From Phaeosaccion multiseriatum (lineage: Eukaryota > Ochrophyta, other classes): DNA of 64,000 nt. The DNA lies in contig OZ218951.1 of assembly GCA_965112735.1 (NCBI GenBank), forward strand, positions 3,844,001 to 3,908,000, read 5' to 3'. Numbering within the stretch: the stretch's first letter is position 1; each line of letters starts with the position of its first letter. Shown piece by piece: positions 10,422 through 21,396 of the stretch. Under the pieces are notes generated by a model. The model saw nothing but the letters and a program-made list of their open reading frames with translations. It was not told the origin of the DNA and did no database searches. Made by a program: the position numbers and the translations under genes.

Positions 10422-12873
10422 ATGCGGCGGCCTCGCAGCGGCAGCGTGCTTACCGCTGGGCTATTGACAACAGCCACTGTGCTGCCTACATGTACAGGCT
10501 TTCACCAGCAGGCGTGGACTCCCTGTGGACGAGCATCTACGAGCGGGAAGGACAGTGGTTGTAGTGCAAGGAGTAGTAGTAGACTATGGGGCGGTGCTGC
10601 TCCTGCTCGGGTAGGGGAGGAGAGGGCTGGGGTTGGTCCAGGGGCCATGATAGTGACAACAGCCGAAACCCCGTCCACCCTCGCGATGCGAGCTGCAGAG
10701 CAGGATAATCTTGTGGAGGATGGAAAGGAACTGGACCAGAGCTGTCACCCCTTAGTCGACGCGCTCGCATCAACGCCGGAGCTGATCAAGGCCAACTTCT
10801 TCCTTCCGGGACACAACATGGGCAGGGGCGCTCCGCGAGTCATGGTGGACAAGGTGCTGGCGGGAAGCCCCAGCGCCTTTATGAAGGACCTGCCCGAAAT
10901 GCCCGGCCTGGACAACCTCTTTGCGCCCGAGGATGTGATTCTGGAAGCAGAGACTCTTGCCGCGGCAGCCATGGGGGGTGCGGAGAAAACTTGGTTTCTG
11001 GCCAACGGAAGGTAGGCGCGGGTGCGCGAGCCTCCCTCCTCTGCGGCTGGTGCACAAACGCCTCACCTTTCAGGGCACCTTCCTTGTTCTTCTCTTGCAC
11101 CTTCTCCCCCCTCCACTCCTCGCAGCTCGTGCGGGATCATTGCCTCGGTTATGGCCTGTGTGCAGCGCCACGCTAGCAAAGGGAGCAAGGGGGGCAAGGG
11201 GAGCAAAGGGAGCAAAGGGAGCAGGGCTCACAAGCCCATCGTGGTCCTGCCAAGGAACGTGCACAAGTCGGCCATCAGTGCGCTCGTGTTCAGCGGGGCC
11301 ACGCCTGTGTTCTTGCAGCCGCTGTACGACTCGGAGCTGGAGCTCAGTCACGGAGTGGACGTGGAGAGCGAGCTGATACCAGTCCTAAAGGGTGAGCCGA
11401 GCGAGCGGAATTTTGCGGGCCACGCCTCCTCACTCGTGCAGTATCTTGTTTGCCCCTTGACCGCCTCGACAGAGCACGGCTCGTCCATAGCGGCAGTACT
11501 GCTCGTGTCCCCCACCTACCACGGTGCCACTATGGACCTCAAAGCCGCCGCTAGGGCCTGCCACGCCCAAGGGGTGCCCCTCGTTGTCGACGAGGCGCAC
11601 GGCAGCCACCTGCACTTTCTCAGGCAACGCCAAGAGGACGAGGGGCCGAACAAAGACTGCGCACACGTTCCCGCCGGAGCGCTGCAGAGCGGAGCAGACT
11701 TGGTCGTTCAAAGCGCCCACAAGACTCTGAGCTCTCTCACGCAGAGCGCAGTCATGCACCTCGGACACGTAGGTGCAGGAGGAAGAGGGTCGCAGTGAAG
11801 CCGTGCTCAGCGCTTGTTCGTCCCCATCTCACTTTTCTCCTACTCTTCAAGGGGCTATTGACTGAGGAGGCGGAGAGTGGCTTCTCGATGAACCGAGCTG
11901 TGTCCACCGCGCTTGAGATGACGCAGTCCTCCAGCCCAAGCTACTTGCTCCTAGCTTCTCTGGACGCGGCGCGTTGGCAATTGGCCAGCGCAGGAAGGTG
12001 TGTATCGCGATAAGAGAAGAGACCAGTGAGGGATGGGGATGGGTGCTGGGCTTACCAACTATCAGCCCAAGGCTTCTTTCACCGACGAGTTTGTTGCCTT
12101 GCCCTGCAGGCCGGGTGTGAAGCTCCTTGCTGGAGCCGCAGAGCTGGCGGCCTACGCAAGACAGCGCCTTCGCGAGTCTGCGCCAGGCGTCAAGGTCATG
12201 GACGTGCCTGCGCAGGACGATGCAAGCTCTGCATTCCACGGGCTGGACCCGCTTCGCTTGACTGTGAGCTTCGCGGGAGGGCTGTCCGGCTTCGAGGCGG
12301 ATGACATTATTGCAGATGGTGAGGGCGTGGAGGCTTGTTGCGCGAAAGAAAACGTTTAAGATTCCCATCTGATGGCCTCTGCACCCCTTCCTCCTCCTGT
12401 GCCACACAACAGAGTTTGGAGTGTACTCAGAGCTCCCGTCCTCCAAGACAATCACGTTTGCCTTTGGGATGGGCTGCAGGAGGAAAGAGGTGGACCTCCT
12501 CGTCGATGCCCTTCAAAAGGCCGGCAGCGTGGCCGTGAGCCGCCAGGGGGAGGGGGTACTCGAAGAAGGAGAGGAAAGGGAGGCACCGCAAAGCAACCAT
12601 GTTCCAGCCTTGGCGGGTCCTCCTGTACAAATATGCTCTCCCCGTGAGGCCTTCTTCTCGGTGGTACAAGTGGTGGCCGCGGCTGAGGCCATGGGCAGGG
12701 CCAGCGCAGAGTCGGTGTGTGTCTACCCTCCGGGCATTCCCGTGCTCCTGCCCGGAGAGCTCATTACGGAAAGCTGCTTGGCCTGCCTGAACGAGTCAAG
12801 GAAGGGAGGGGCGTCCATCACAGGGTGCACAGACAACACCCTCCAGACCTTCCGAGTCATCGCTCAGCCATAG
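10422..12873 (+). CDS. Orn/Lys/Arg decarboxylase, PLP fold type I, possibly plastid-targeted
   Basis: Exons 10422-11011, 11126-11768, 11852-11997, 12110-12318 and 12413-12873 join in phase to give 682 aa. This is the prokaryote-type (aspartate-aminotransferase-fold) ornithine/lysine/arginine decarboxylase: FFLPGHNMGRGAP, WFLANGSSCG, VVDEAH (Asp352, expected to contact the PLP ring nitrogen) and SAHKTL with Lys396 as the PLP Schiff-base lysine, then the C-terminal domain with VYPPGIPVLLPGE and a terminal TFRV segment. It would make a polyamine or diamine (putrescine, cadaverine or agmatine); the substrate cannot be told from sequence. A Gly-Ser-Lys repeat follows the SCG motif. The N-terminus (hydrophobic stretch ending CTGFHQ) resembles a heterokont plastid-targeting peptide, moderately convincing. 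Start ATG is 10422. Confidence 0.9.
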
Positions 12874-13414
12874 CGCCAAGGCGTGCACAGCAAGGGCACA
12901 TTCCAACCATCAGTCAGTCAGTCAGTCAGTGCCATTAGGGGTAGGGCGGGTGCGGGGGGCTTAACCTCTTGGCAAACTTGTGCTGATACCACAAGAGAGG
13001 GAGAAGCTAGGCTGCCAGGGCTTCGGTGATTTGGTCCCACTGCTCGGGTCGGCGACGGTGTATATACATTCCCCTTGAACCAAAAGGTCTGATCTGCGTG
13101 GACAGAGTCAAAGGTCCATCTGTCGATGTGGACAGATTCCAAAGGCATATATTCTCTCTGTGGCCAAGGTGGGGAGAGTCCTTGCGTTGCACCGATGCAG
13201 CTGATCAAGCCAGTCCTGCCAGTCCTGGTGTGTGGCAACACTGGCCTGGCCCCAAGTCCTCTGCTCTCCCTGCTTGGCGCTCTCCGCCGAGAGTCGGACA
13301 GGTACGACTTGCGATCATCAAATACAATATATATATATAGACATAGACATAGACATAGACAAAAGGACACACAATGTGTGCCATCAATCAATCATCACTG
13401 GGTGAGTGCTGTTA
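12874..13414. other. Intergenic stretch between converging genes, with hairpins
   Basis: No clear gene. A short (GTCA)n repeat lies at about 12910-12931. Several perfect hairpins occur: CTTGTG 12977-12982/CACAAG 12990-12995, ATCTGTC 13118-13124/GACAGAT 13131-13137, and CTCTC 13280-13284/GAGAG 13289-13293. An A/T-rich run follows near 13321-13360. Both strands carry short open frames without recognisable motifs. Confidence 0.4.
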
Positions 13415-15030
13415 CTAGAAGCCCTTTGACTTTGCGCTGGACGAACTCCGGGGGCTGCGAAAGCCTTGAGCTAGGTTGGTGGCGCCCCGTTGCAGCCCGC
13501 GAGTCAGAGAGCCGCTCAGGCTGCCGGATGTGTTGCTCAGGGGGGAGAGCATGGGAGACAGGTTACCGAAGTTTATGTCTTCCGACTCCGAGCTGGAGAG
13601 ACAGGAGAGAGAGAGTGTGTGTGTGTGTGTGTGAGAGAGAGAGACAGAGAGGGATAGAAGGAGAGAGAGCATTGCTTGGTTGGTCTGAGCGAGCAAAACG
13701 CATATTAATACGCATTAACCAAGCCCGAGGAGGCCTCCAGGGACAGCGTATCCTTACTCCACTCACATGATGGGCTGTGCCAGAGTGCTCTCCTTGCCGC
13801 CCCCGATGCTCGTTGCAATGCCCAGGACGTCGCTGGCGGAGGGCGTGAGCACCACGGAGTAGCACAGAGTGCAAATCTCCTCGTACCGACTGAACATGGC
13901 GAAGAGCATGTCGGACAAGCGGTCCCACAGCACGGTGTTGAGACAGCTCTCCTTGCTGATGTGCTTGAGCTGCGGGGGGAGGGGGGGGGGGCAGTCGTTG
14001 GGCTCTCATATCACTCTTGAGTTGACACACGCAGCAAGCAGAGCACGGAGGGACAAGCGGAGGGGACAAGGGGAGGGGCGGAGAGAGAAGGGGAGGGGCA
14101 GAGAAGCAAAGGAAGCGGCGGAGGGTTGCTCACCAGCCTGGAGCGTGTGGTCTTGAGGCCCTCAGTGATGAGCTTTGCATTACCGTGCTTCAGCAGCACC
14201 TGCTCCAGCGTCTTCTTGTCTTCGTGCAGAGGTACGTCCCCCACCCCCACGGACACGCACAGCTCCTCCAGGCGTTGGAAGAACTGCACGAGGGGGGGGA
14301 ACTGTGTGTCCGCCCCGCCGGGAGAGAGGTGAGGTCGGTTAGGCTTTCGTTTCGTTTCGTTTGTTTTGGTGCTGACTGACTGACCTGATAGCTGACGAGC
14401 CACTGCAGGTAGTAGGTGGTGGAGAGCTCGAACGATGCCCGTGCCTGCTCTACGTAGTCCTCCAAGCTCTTCACCTATCGATAGGGGGGGGGAAGCAAGA
14501 CAATCAACATGTTTTCCTGTTTTGCCCTTTGGACCTGTTGGACCTTTCACCACCCCCCCTCCTCCCCACCAGAAGCCAGTCAGAGACACACCACTCGGCA
14601 ACTCAACAACTCACTCACCTTTCTTTGCGACATTGACCGTTCGAAGAAGTAGAAGTTCTCGAGCCGCACAATGTGTTGGTACTTGGAGTCCCTCTGCGCT
14701 ACGTTAGCGAGGATCTGCGCCCACAGGCAGGCCCACAGGCAGGCCCCCACGCAGGAGGAGGACGAGCGAATGACACGTACGTTGGGTTGGGTTAGTGGGG
14801 CTGTTGTATTCCCCAGTGGGGCTGTTAAATTCCGTGGCCAAGGTAAGCACAAGGGAGGGCGGGGCAGCACAAGACATACACACCTGAAACAGGGCCACGA
14901 CCATTTTTTGGTACGCGGTGACGACCTCCCCTGTGTCCTGCACATTGGCGCTTTCAGAGAGAGCCTCCTGAGAGATGGGTGGGGAGATAGATAGATAGAT
15001 AGAGAGAGAGAGAGGAGAGAGAGAGAGAGG

Positions 15031-15061
<31 letters not shown>

Positions 15062-18000
15062 GCAGACAGAGAGATGTTAGACGGGTTGAAGGCGAGAGAA
15101 TCATTCAATCACGTGTTCTTGATGCCAAATCAAGCCCATCCTCTCCGGCCCTTCCCACCTGTATGGTGTCCACGAGGGAGGGGAACTTCAGGATAGGCAC
15201 GAGCACGCCCGCCTTCTTGGGATCTGCCTTGGTGCCCTCTATCCAGCTGAGCTGCTGCTGCACCCACTTGTTGAACTTCATCACCAGCTCTGCGCGGAAG
15301 GCCAGCAGCACCCCCGCCGCCACAAAGTTCTGATAGAGAACCGAAGGAAGAAACAAGCCAGCAAGGAAGGAAAGACAGAAGGAAGGAAGGAAGGAAGGAA
15401 GGAAGGAAGGCAAGAAGAGGCAAGCGGGCATAAGGGGAGGATCATTGTTGCGGGAGGGGAAGAAGAAGAGAGCAGGAGGGGAGGAGCGGCTTTGCATGTG
15501 CGCTTGCACTCGCAGGCACCTACCCTACCCTACACCCCCCCTACCTGGAAGCTGGGCTGTTGCTGCGTGTATTCCACGAGGGCGAGGAGGCTGACCATGT
15601 CCTTCACATCCACCACCGCCTCGGCCACGCGGCTGAAGTTGCTGTTGAGCTCCGAGAAGGCACTCGAGATGCAGCGGTTCACAATCTGTCGCCCGCCGCC
15701 GGAATAGGAAGAGGACACGCACACACAAGAGTCGAGTCAAGTCGAGTCGAGAGGAGAGGAGAGGGAGAGAGTCGTATCACAGCTCCTCACAACACAAAAG
15801 TGCAGAGGAAACACAAAAGACACGCACGACAAAAAAAAAAACGCAACGGCGGTGCTCACCTACCCCTACACCCACACCCACACCCACACCCATACACCTC
15901 CACCTGCACTACCTGCTTCTCCGAGTCGTTGGTCTCTGTTTGCAGGGAGAAGAACATGCTAAAGAAGTTGTACTCCCGAGTGATGGCGGGCATGATGTGC
16001 TCGAAGGCGTCGCGCACAGCGTCCACCACCCCCAGGCTGTGGCTATGCGCGTTGGAGGGTTGGGGCTTGTCCTTCTTTTCCTGCCAGGAGGAGGTGCCTG
16101 CAGACAGGGCAGACAGAGTAGACAGGGGAGGGGAGGGGAGACAGGGGATCCAAGATGGAGAGTAAGGAAGGAAGGAAGGAAGGAAGGAAGGGAAGGCCCT
16201 TCGCTCTGCTCTGCTCTGCTCTGCTCTGATCTGCTCTTGCTTTTAAATCTCAGTCTCAGCCTCACCTCCTCCTCCCTCGTGCCCAGGGGTGATGCCCCCA
16301 GTCGAGTTCAAGTCAGGCGATGCTCTGTCGCTGCCCACCTTGAGCTTTTCGTTGGGCAGCGTGTGGAGGCTTGTGCCCGAGTGGCCGTACGTGATCTTGG
16401 GCAGCAGCTCGGCGAAGTATTGACGCGTGCGGACTTTTAGCAAGCCCTGCGTGTGTGTGACGCAGCAAGCGAAAGGTGAGTGGGGTTGGGTCAGGGCGTG
16501 AGGGGGGGAGAAAACACGTTGAGAACATGACACGACGAAATGCGCACACGCCCACGCACTCACCCACGCACTTACCTTGCTAAGCTCTTCTGCATACGCT
16601 ATCCGCAGCTCCGCCACCCTCCCAGTCATACCATTCCGCGCAGCGCGAGGAGAGGGCGGCTGCTGCCCCTGCCCCGAATGAAAGCCCCCGCCCATCCCCA
16701 GCGTGGCGGTCATGGCGTCGAGCCTCGCAAGCTGCTGAATGAGAGGCTCGTAGTCAATCACAAAGCCGTGGAACTGACGCTGGGCCTGCAGGAGCAGCTG
16801 CGAGGAAGAGGAGCTGTCGAGCAGACCCGCCAAGTTCTCCTGCCCGCCTCTTGTGGCCAGCCTGCAGGGTGGGGGTGGGGTATCAGGATTGGGAAATTGA
16901 GAGTGGGTAGGGGAGATGTTGGCGGTCGGGGTTGGGTATCGGGTAGTGGGTATCGAGCATTTAAGACCAGAACCAAATGGTCTCTTCAGACTAACCTGTT
17001 GAAGAGGCCCTTGAGGAAGCGCGTGACATTGTCCATGAACTGGTTGCGGACAGACACGAGCTTGGCGCTCTGCTCGGACAGGAACCGCAGGCTGTGGGGA
17101 GGCCAGGGCGTGGGGGGGAGAGGAGGGGGGCGGGGTGCAGCGAGAGGGAGATCGAGAGGGCAGAGGGCACGCATGAGCTCACGACGTTGCTGAGCCCTAC
17201 ACGAGGCGGTTGGGGTCGTGACGTCATGCACAGTGTCGCACCTCTTGGTATTTTGGCTCGTTTCAAGCTCCTGGGTAGCCTCAATCGCATCCTGAGGCGG
17301 GGGTGGAGAGTAGTGGGCAATTAGGTAAAAGGATTACGAAAGAGCAGAAGGAACGAAAGAAAACCACCCATCAACCAAAAGAAAACCAACCCTTTTGCCC
17401 CCCCCCCCCCCTTATACACACTATATACTCTTCCCCTACACCCCCAACGCCAGTCCAACGCCAGTCCAACGCCAGTCCCCAGCCAAGGCCTCCATCCTCC
17501 CCTCTCCCCTCTCTCCACCCTCCCCCCAACCTGCAGCGAGGCGCTGGCCTGCACGAGCTGCGCCACTGCCACGAGCGGGTCCTCCGAGTCCTCTCCCTCC
17601 TCGAGCAGCGCCTGGGGGTTGAGCAGCATCGCCTCCTTCTCCGGCGTCAGGCTCACGGCCCCCACCAGGTAGTCCAGGTAGTCATGCAGTCTGAGGAGGG
17701 GAGGGGTGAGCGCATGATCAAGGCTTGTGGGGGCGGGTGGCTGGGCGGCTGGGCGTGTGTGTGGACACTCCTACCCCCCTCCTCTCCTCTCCATTTCGCT
17801 GCCCCGCCAACCCAAAGACCAACACTAAGGCGCCCACTGCAATGCAAGGCAGCGCACCTCTTGAAGTTCTTCCACTGCACCTCGAGGGCATTGTTCTGCC
17901 CTTCGATGGCCGCCATGTCTCTCTGCATGAGCTCCAGCGGCTGCCCGTGCTGCTGCAGCCACTCCTCCATCACTCCGAGTTGCCCTGTGTATACGCAGCA

Positions 18001-19882
18001 CAACACAGCATGGGGATGAGGACCGCAATGCCAATCAGCCACAAGAGGGAGTGAAGCGAAGCAACAAGGGGGGAGGCGAGGCTGCGAATACTATCAATGG
18101 GGTCGAGAAGCTTGGTGATGGTGTGTGTGTATGTGTGTGTATATTTGTGTGTCGTGTGTGTATGGTGTGATGTGCATACCATCAATGGCGTCGAGTAGCT
18201 TGGTGATGGTCTGCGTGTCGTCCGTCTGCTCGCTCCACAGAATGAGCTGCTCGATGGTGTTGCCCTCGAGGCGGTCAAGCTCTGTGTTGAGGGCCAAGTC
18301 CATGCCCTGCAGCAGCACCAGCAGCAGCACGAGGACAGAAACAGTTTCCAAGAGGATCAGATGCAGCAGTTGGTTTTGTCAGTCAACACTTCGTGGCTTC
18401 AAAGAGAGGGGGAGGGGAGACACAAACCGCTCACCTCTTGGCCCTTCTCCCTCCAGCCCAGCTTCTCCAGGACAGCCTCTCCTGCAGCGAACTCATCGTA
18501 GGCCACCCAATCGTCAGGGTCGTTCTTGCCCTTGCCCGCCGTACCCCCCAGCCCCGCGGCGTCTCCCCCCGAAGCCCCGTCCCCCGTGCCCCCATTGGCC
18601 GTGTTCGCTGCGTCCTTGCACCACCTTGTGAGCTCCCTAACCATGGGGTTGCGCGAGGTGAACCCGTCGTACAGGGCAGTGGCGTGGAGGTCCTTCAAGC
18701 TGCACGAAGCGGAAAGGGCAGCACAAAGGGAGTGAGGCGCTCATTGTCACCTATGCAGAGAGCTTTGTGTTTGGGGGAGCAGAGGCCTCACCTCACGTGC
18801 ATGGCGTCTACACCGTTTATATGCAGCGCCTTTAGAGCGCTCATAACGCCCCACAGCATCTCGTCCAAAGCCGAGGGCGTATGGGCCTCCCATCGGAAGG
18901 TGGAGTCGCTTCCCCCGCGGCCACCCCCCCTTGCAGCAGCGCCCTTGAAGGAGAAGGAAAAGGTTGTCCCGCCCTTCTTGGGCCTCTCCACCGCTACCAT
19001 GGACTCTAAGGGCCAGCTGCGATGGATGGTCACCTATGGTGGTGGTGTTGTTGCTTTAAGACCAGGGCTCACTACTAATGCGCGCCACAACCATCCTCAC
19101 CACGCATGATGAGTACCCCTATGATCATACCTGATGCTTGTCTCCTTGCACACTACCCCACCCGCCCTCCTCCTCGGCTCTTGGCTGTCTCGCCCGGCTC
19201 ACCGCGACTGAAACCTCATGCATCGTAGCTTCCGCCCCTTGCTTCTCGCCCCCTCCCGCGCCCCCCGTAGCCGACAGACTGACTGCCTTGTCCCTCCTAT
19301 TCGCCGTCAGCACCATGAGGTCAATGTAGTAGAAGCGCGGATTGCTATTGCTCCCGCCTCCCCCGCCTAAGTTCTTCACTCTGCGGGCACGCAATGGGAG
19401 CACACCAGGCGGTAAGAAGAGAGTAAGCACTGTTTGGTCTGGTCTCCTACGCCCCACGTACTTGCACAGACAGACGACGCGTATCTTGGACTGCTTGTCT
19501 AGACTTCGGAGGGCATGCGCACTGGGCATAACATCCTCGTTTATCTGGTCCTCGACAAGCGACCGTAACTCAGAGTCATAGGGCCCTCCTGCCTGTCCAG
19601 GGTCCTTGTGCTCCTTGTGCTTGCGGTGAAACAGGGCAGCGGTACTCGGCACTACACCGCGCAAAGGAGATATGCCTCGCGCAATAGCTTCGGGACAAGG
19701 AGGAGGGACGGGAGGAGGGACGGGAGGAGGGAAGGGAGGAGGAACGGGACGGGGAGGGAAGGGAAAGAAGTAATTATTAACACATGAGGGGGGGAAGAGC
19801 TAAGTGCGCGAAGCTCCTCACCTTCTCCTGCCGCTCCTGCATGTCTGCCTATTGGACTGAAGGCACCCCCCGCCTTCGACAT
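13415..19882 (-). CDS. SEC3: Exocyst complex component SEC3 (EXOC1)
   Basis: Twenty-one minus-strand exons join in perfect phase to 1116 aa: 19882-19822, 19651-19462, 19380-19131, 19033-18792, 18699-18435, 18306-18180, 17984-17858, 17690-17531, 17291-17242, 17091-16996, 16861-16576, 16446-16266, 16097-15913, 15685-15545, 15329-15159, 14967-14884, 14714-14619, 14474-14385, 14301-14134, 13969-13767, 13592-13415. SEC3 is the exocyst subunit that marks secretory sites on the plasma membrane by binding phosphoinositides and Rho GTPases. The N-terminal third (KIRVVCLCK, then VTIHRSWPLESM) has the layout of the SEC3 PH-like domain; the middle (LDRLEGNTIEQLI, LDAIDG, IEGQNNAL) is the conserved SEC3 coiled coil; the remainder is the helical exocyst rod, ending in a Ser-rich tail. 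Several introns carry microsatellites. Family assignment is by pattern memory. Confidence 0.85.
14991..15063. repeat. GATA/GAGA/CAGA microsatellite in SEC3 intron
   Basis: Short GATA units grade into GAGA and then CAGA units, all within a SEC3 intron. Confidence 0.85.
15355..15412. repeat. (GGAA)n microsatellite in SEC3 intron
   Basis: A run of GGAA units with few interruptions, in the intron between SEC3 exons 15545-15685 and 15159-15329. Confidence 0.85.
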
Positions 19883-20049
19883 CAGAGAGAAGAGGAGTAA
19901 GGAGCAGTCGAGGCGAGGAAGAAAAAATACTTTTAGGCAGATGGCACCTTATGGAGGGGATTTCGAATACTTCCTTTCTCCCCTCTCCGATTCCGTCTGC
20001 CCAGAGGGATATGTAAAGAAGCGAGGGAGGGTTTATGTAGTCGGCAGGT
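19883..20049. promoter_or_regulatory. Bidirectional promoter region, SEC3 / LRR protein
   Basis: The two divergent start codons are 167 bp apart. The region is less GC-rich than the flanking exons; no clear TATA or CCAAT element is evident. Confidence 0.5.
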
Positions 20050-21363
20050 ATGGAGACTTCTGATCCTGCTGCTGTCGTGGGAGCAGTCGCGCGCGATGAG
20101 CAGGCTGACCACGATGAGCAACAGCAGTTTGAACGTGATCCAAACGGAAGGCTATCTCTGATCAATGCAGGGATAGAAGGCGACGTAGGCAAGGTGACGA
20201 AGCTCCAGCAAGGCTCATTGGGCAGCACCCCGCTGCTGCACCTCAACTTACACAGCAACAGGATCTGCAGTCTGAACGGCTTGCCTGCGCTCTCTTCGCT
20301 TCTCAGCCTCAACCTGAGCTCGAACGAGCTCGGCTCCGGGGACTTGGACACCGACAACCCTGGTGACACCTTCTTCAGTGCGCTGTCCATGTGCCCAAGT
20401 CTGACGCACCTCGACCTATCGTCGAACCACATCGAGACCCTCTCCTGGGGAAAGGATGCCGCCGGCTCCGCCTCGGCTTTTCTGCTCCCATCGCTTCACA
20501 CCCTTCTGCTCCCATTCAACCAGCTGCACTCGCTGACAGGGCTGTTATGTCTCTCGACGGTTTTGACCAGCTTGGACGTGCGATGTAACAAGTTGGGGAG
20601 TGATGGTTCTCAAAGCTCTGTCGACATGGGGGAAGGCGGCTTCCTTCGGGTGTTGACGCAGCTCCCGCACCTCGCATCGCTTCGGTGCGAGGGAAATGGC
20701 TTCATGACGGGCAGGAGTAAAAGCTTCATCAGCACGGAGGTGCTGCATTGGCTGCCTTGGCTGCAGTCTCTGGACGGGAGGCCTTTGCAGAATGATGTGC
20801 AGAGTAGCAGACCCGAGACGCAGAGAGGCCAACGTGCTGGCCCACAGGCTGCCCCACAGGCTGCTGCAGCTTCAATGGAGAACGGGAGGCCCTTGAAGAA
20901 GAGTTTGAACAGCAGCGTGTCCCACGCGGAGGGAGACGCAGAGTTTGGTGCTGCTGCAGAGGCTTCTGATGTGGTAGGGAAGGCGTTCTCCGAGGTCCAC
21001 TCAGCAGCACCAAGAGCCGAGGGACACCAACCGGACGGCGACCAAGGCGGGGCAGAGGGCCTGTGGACGGGCCTAGACCAGCTCGTGAAGGATGCTCGCT
21101 TGGAAGCTCTCGAGTATCAGGTGGATAACATCAGGCACCAGCAGCAGCAGATGCAAAAGCGCCAGAAGCAGACTTTGATGGCGAAACGCAGGGCGTCGGC
21201 AAGGTCGGAAGCCGAAGCTGCGTCTGCGCCCCGGCGGAGCTTCTCGGCGGAGCGACGGCAACCCTTGGGCAAAGCTCCTCGCAGTACGAAACTTAGAGAG
21301 AACCCGTGGGAGGCGCGCAAAGCAGATGGGTTGGAAGGGAGGGGGAGGCAGTTGCACAACCCT

Positions 21364-21396
<33 letters not shown>

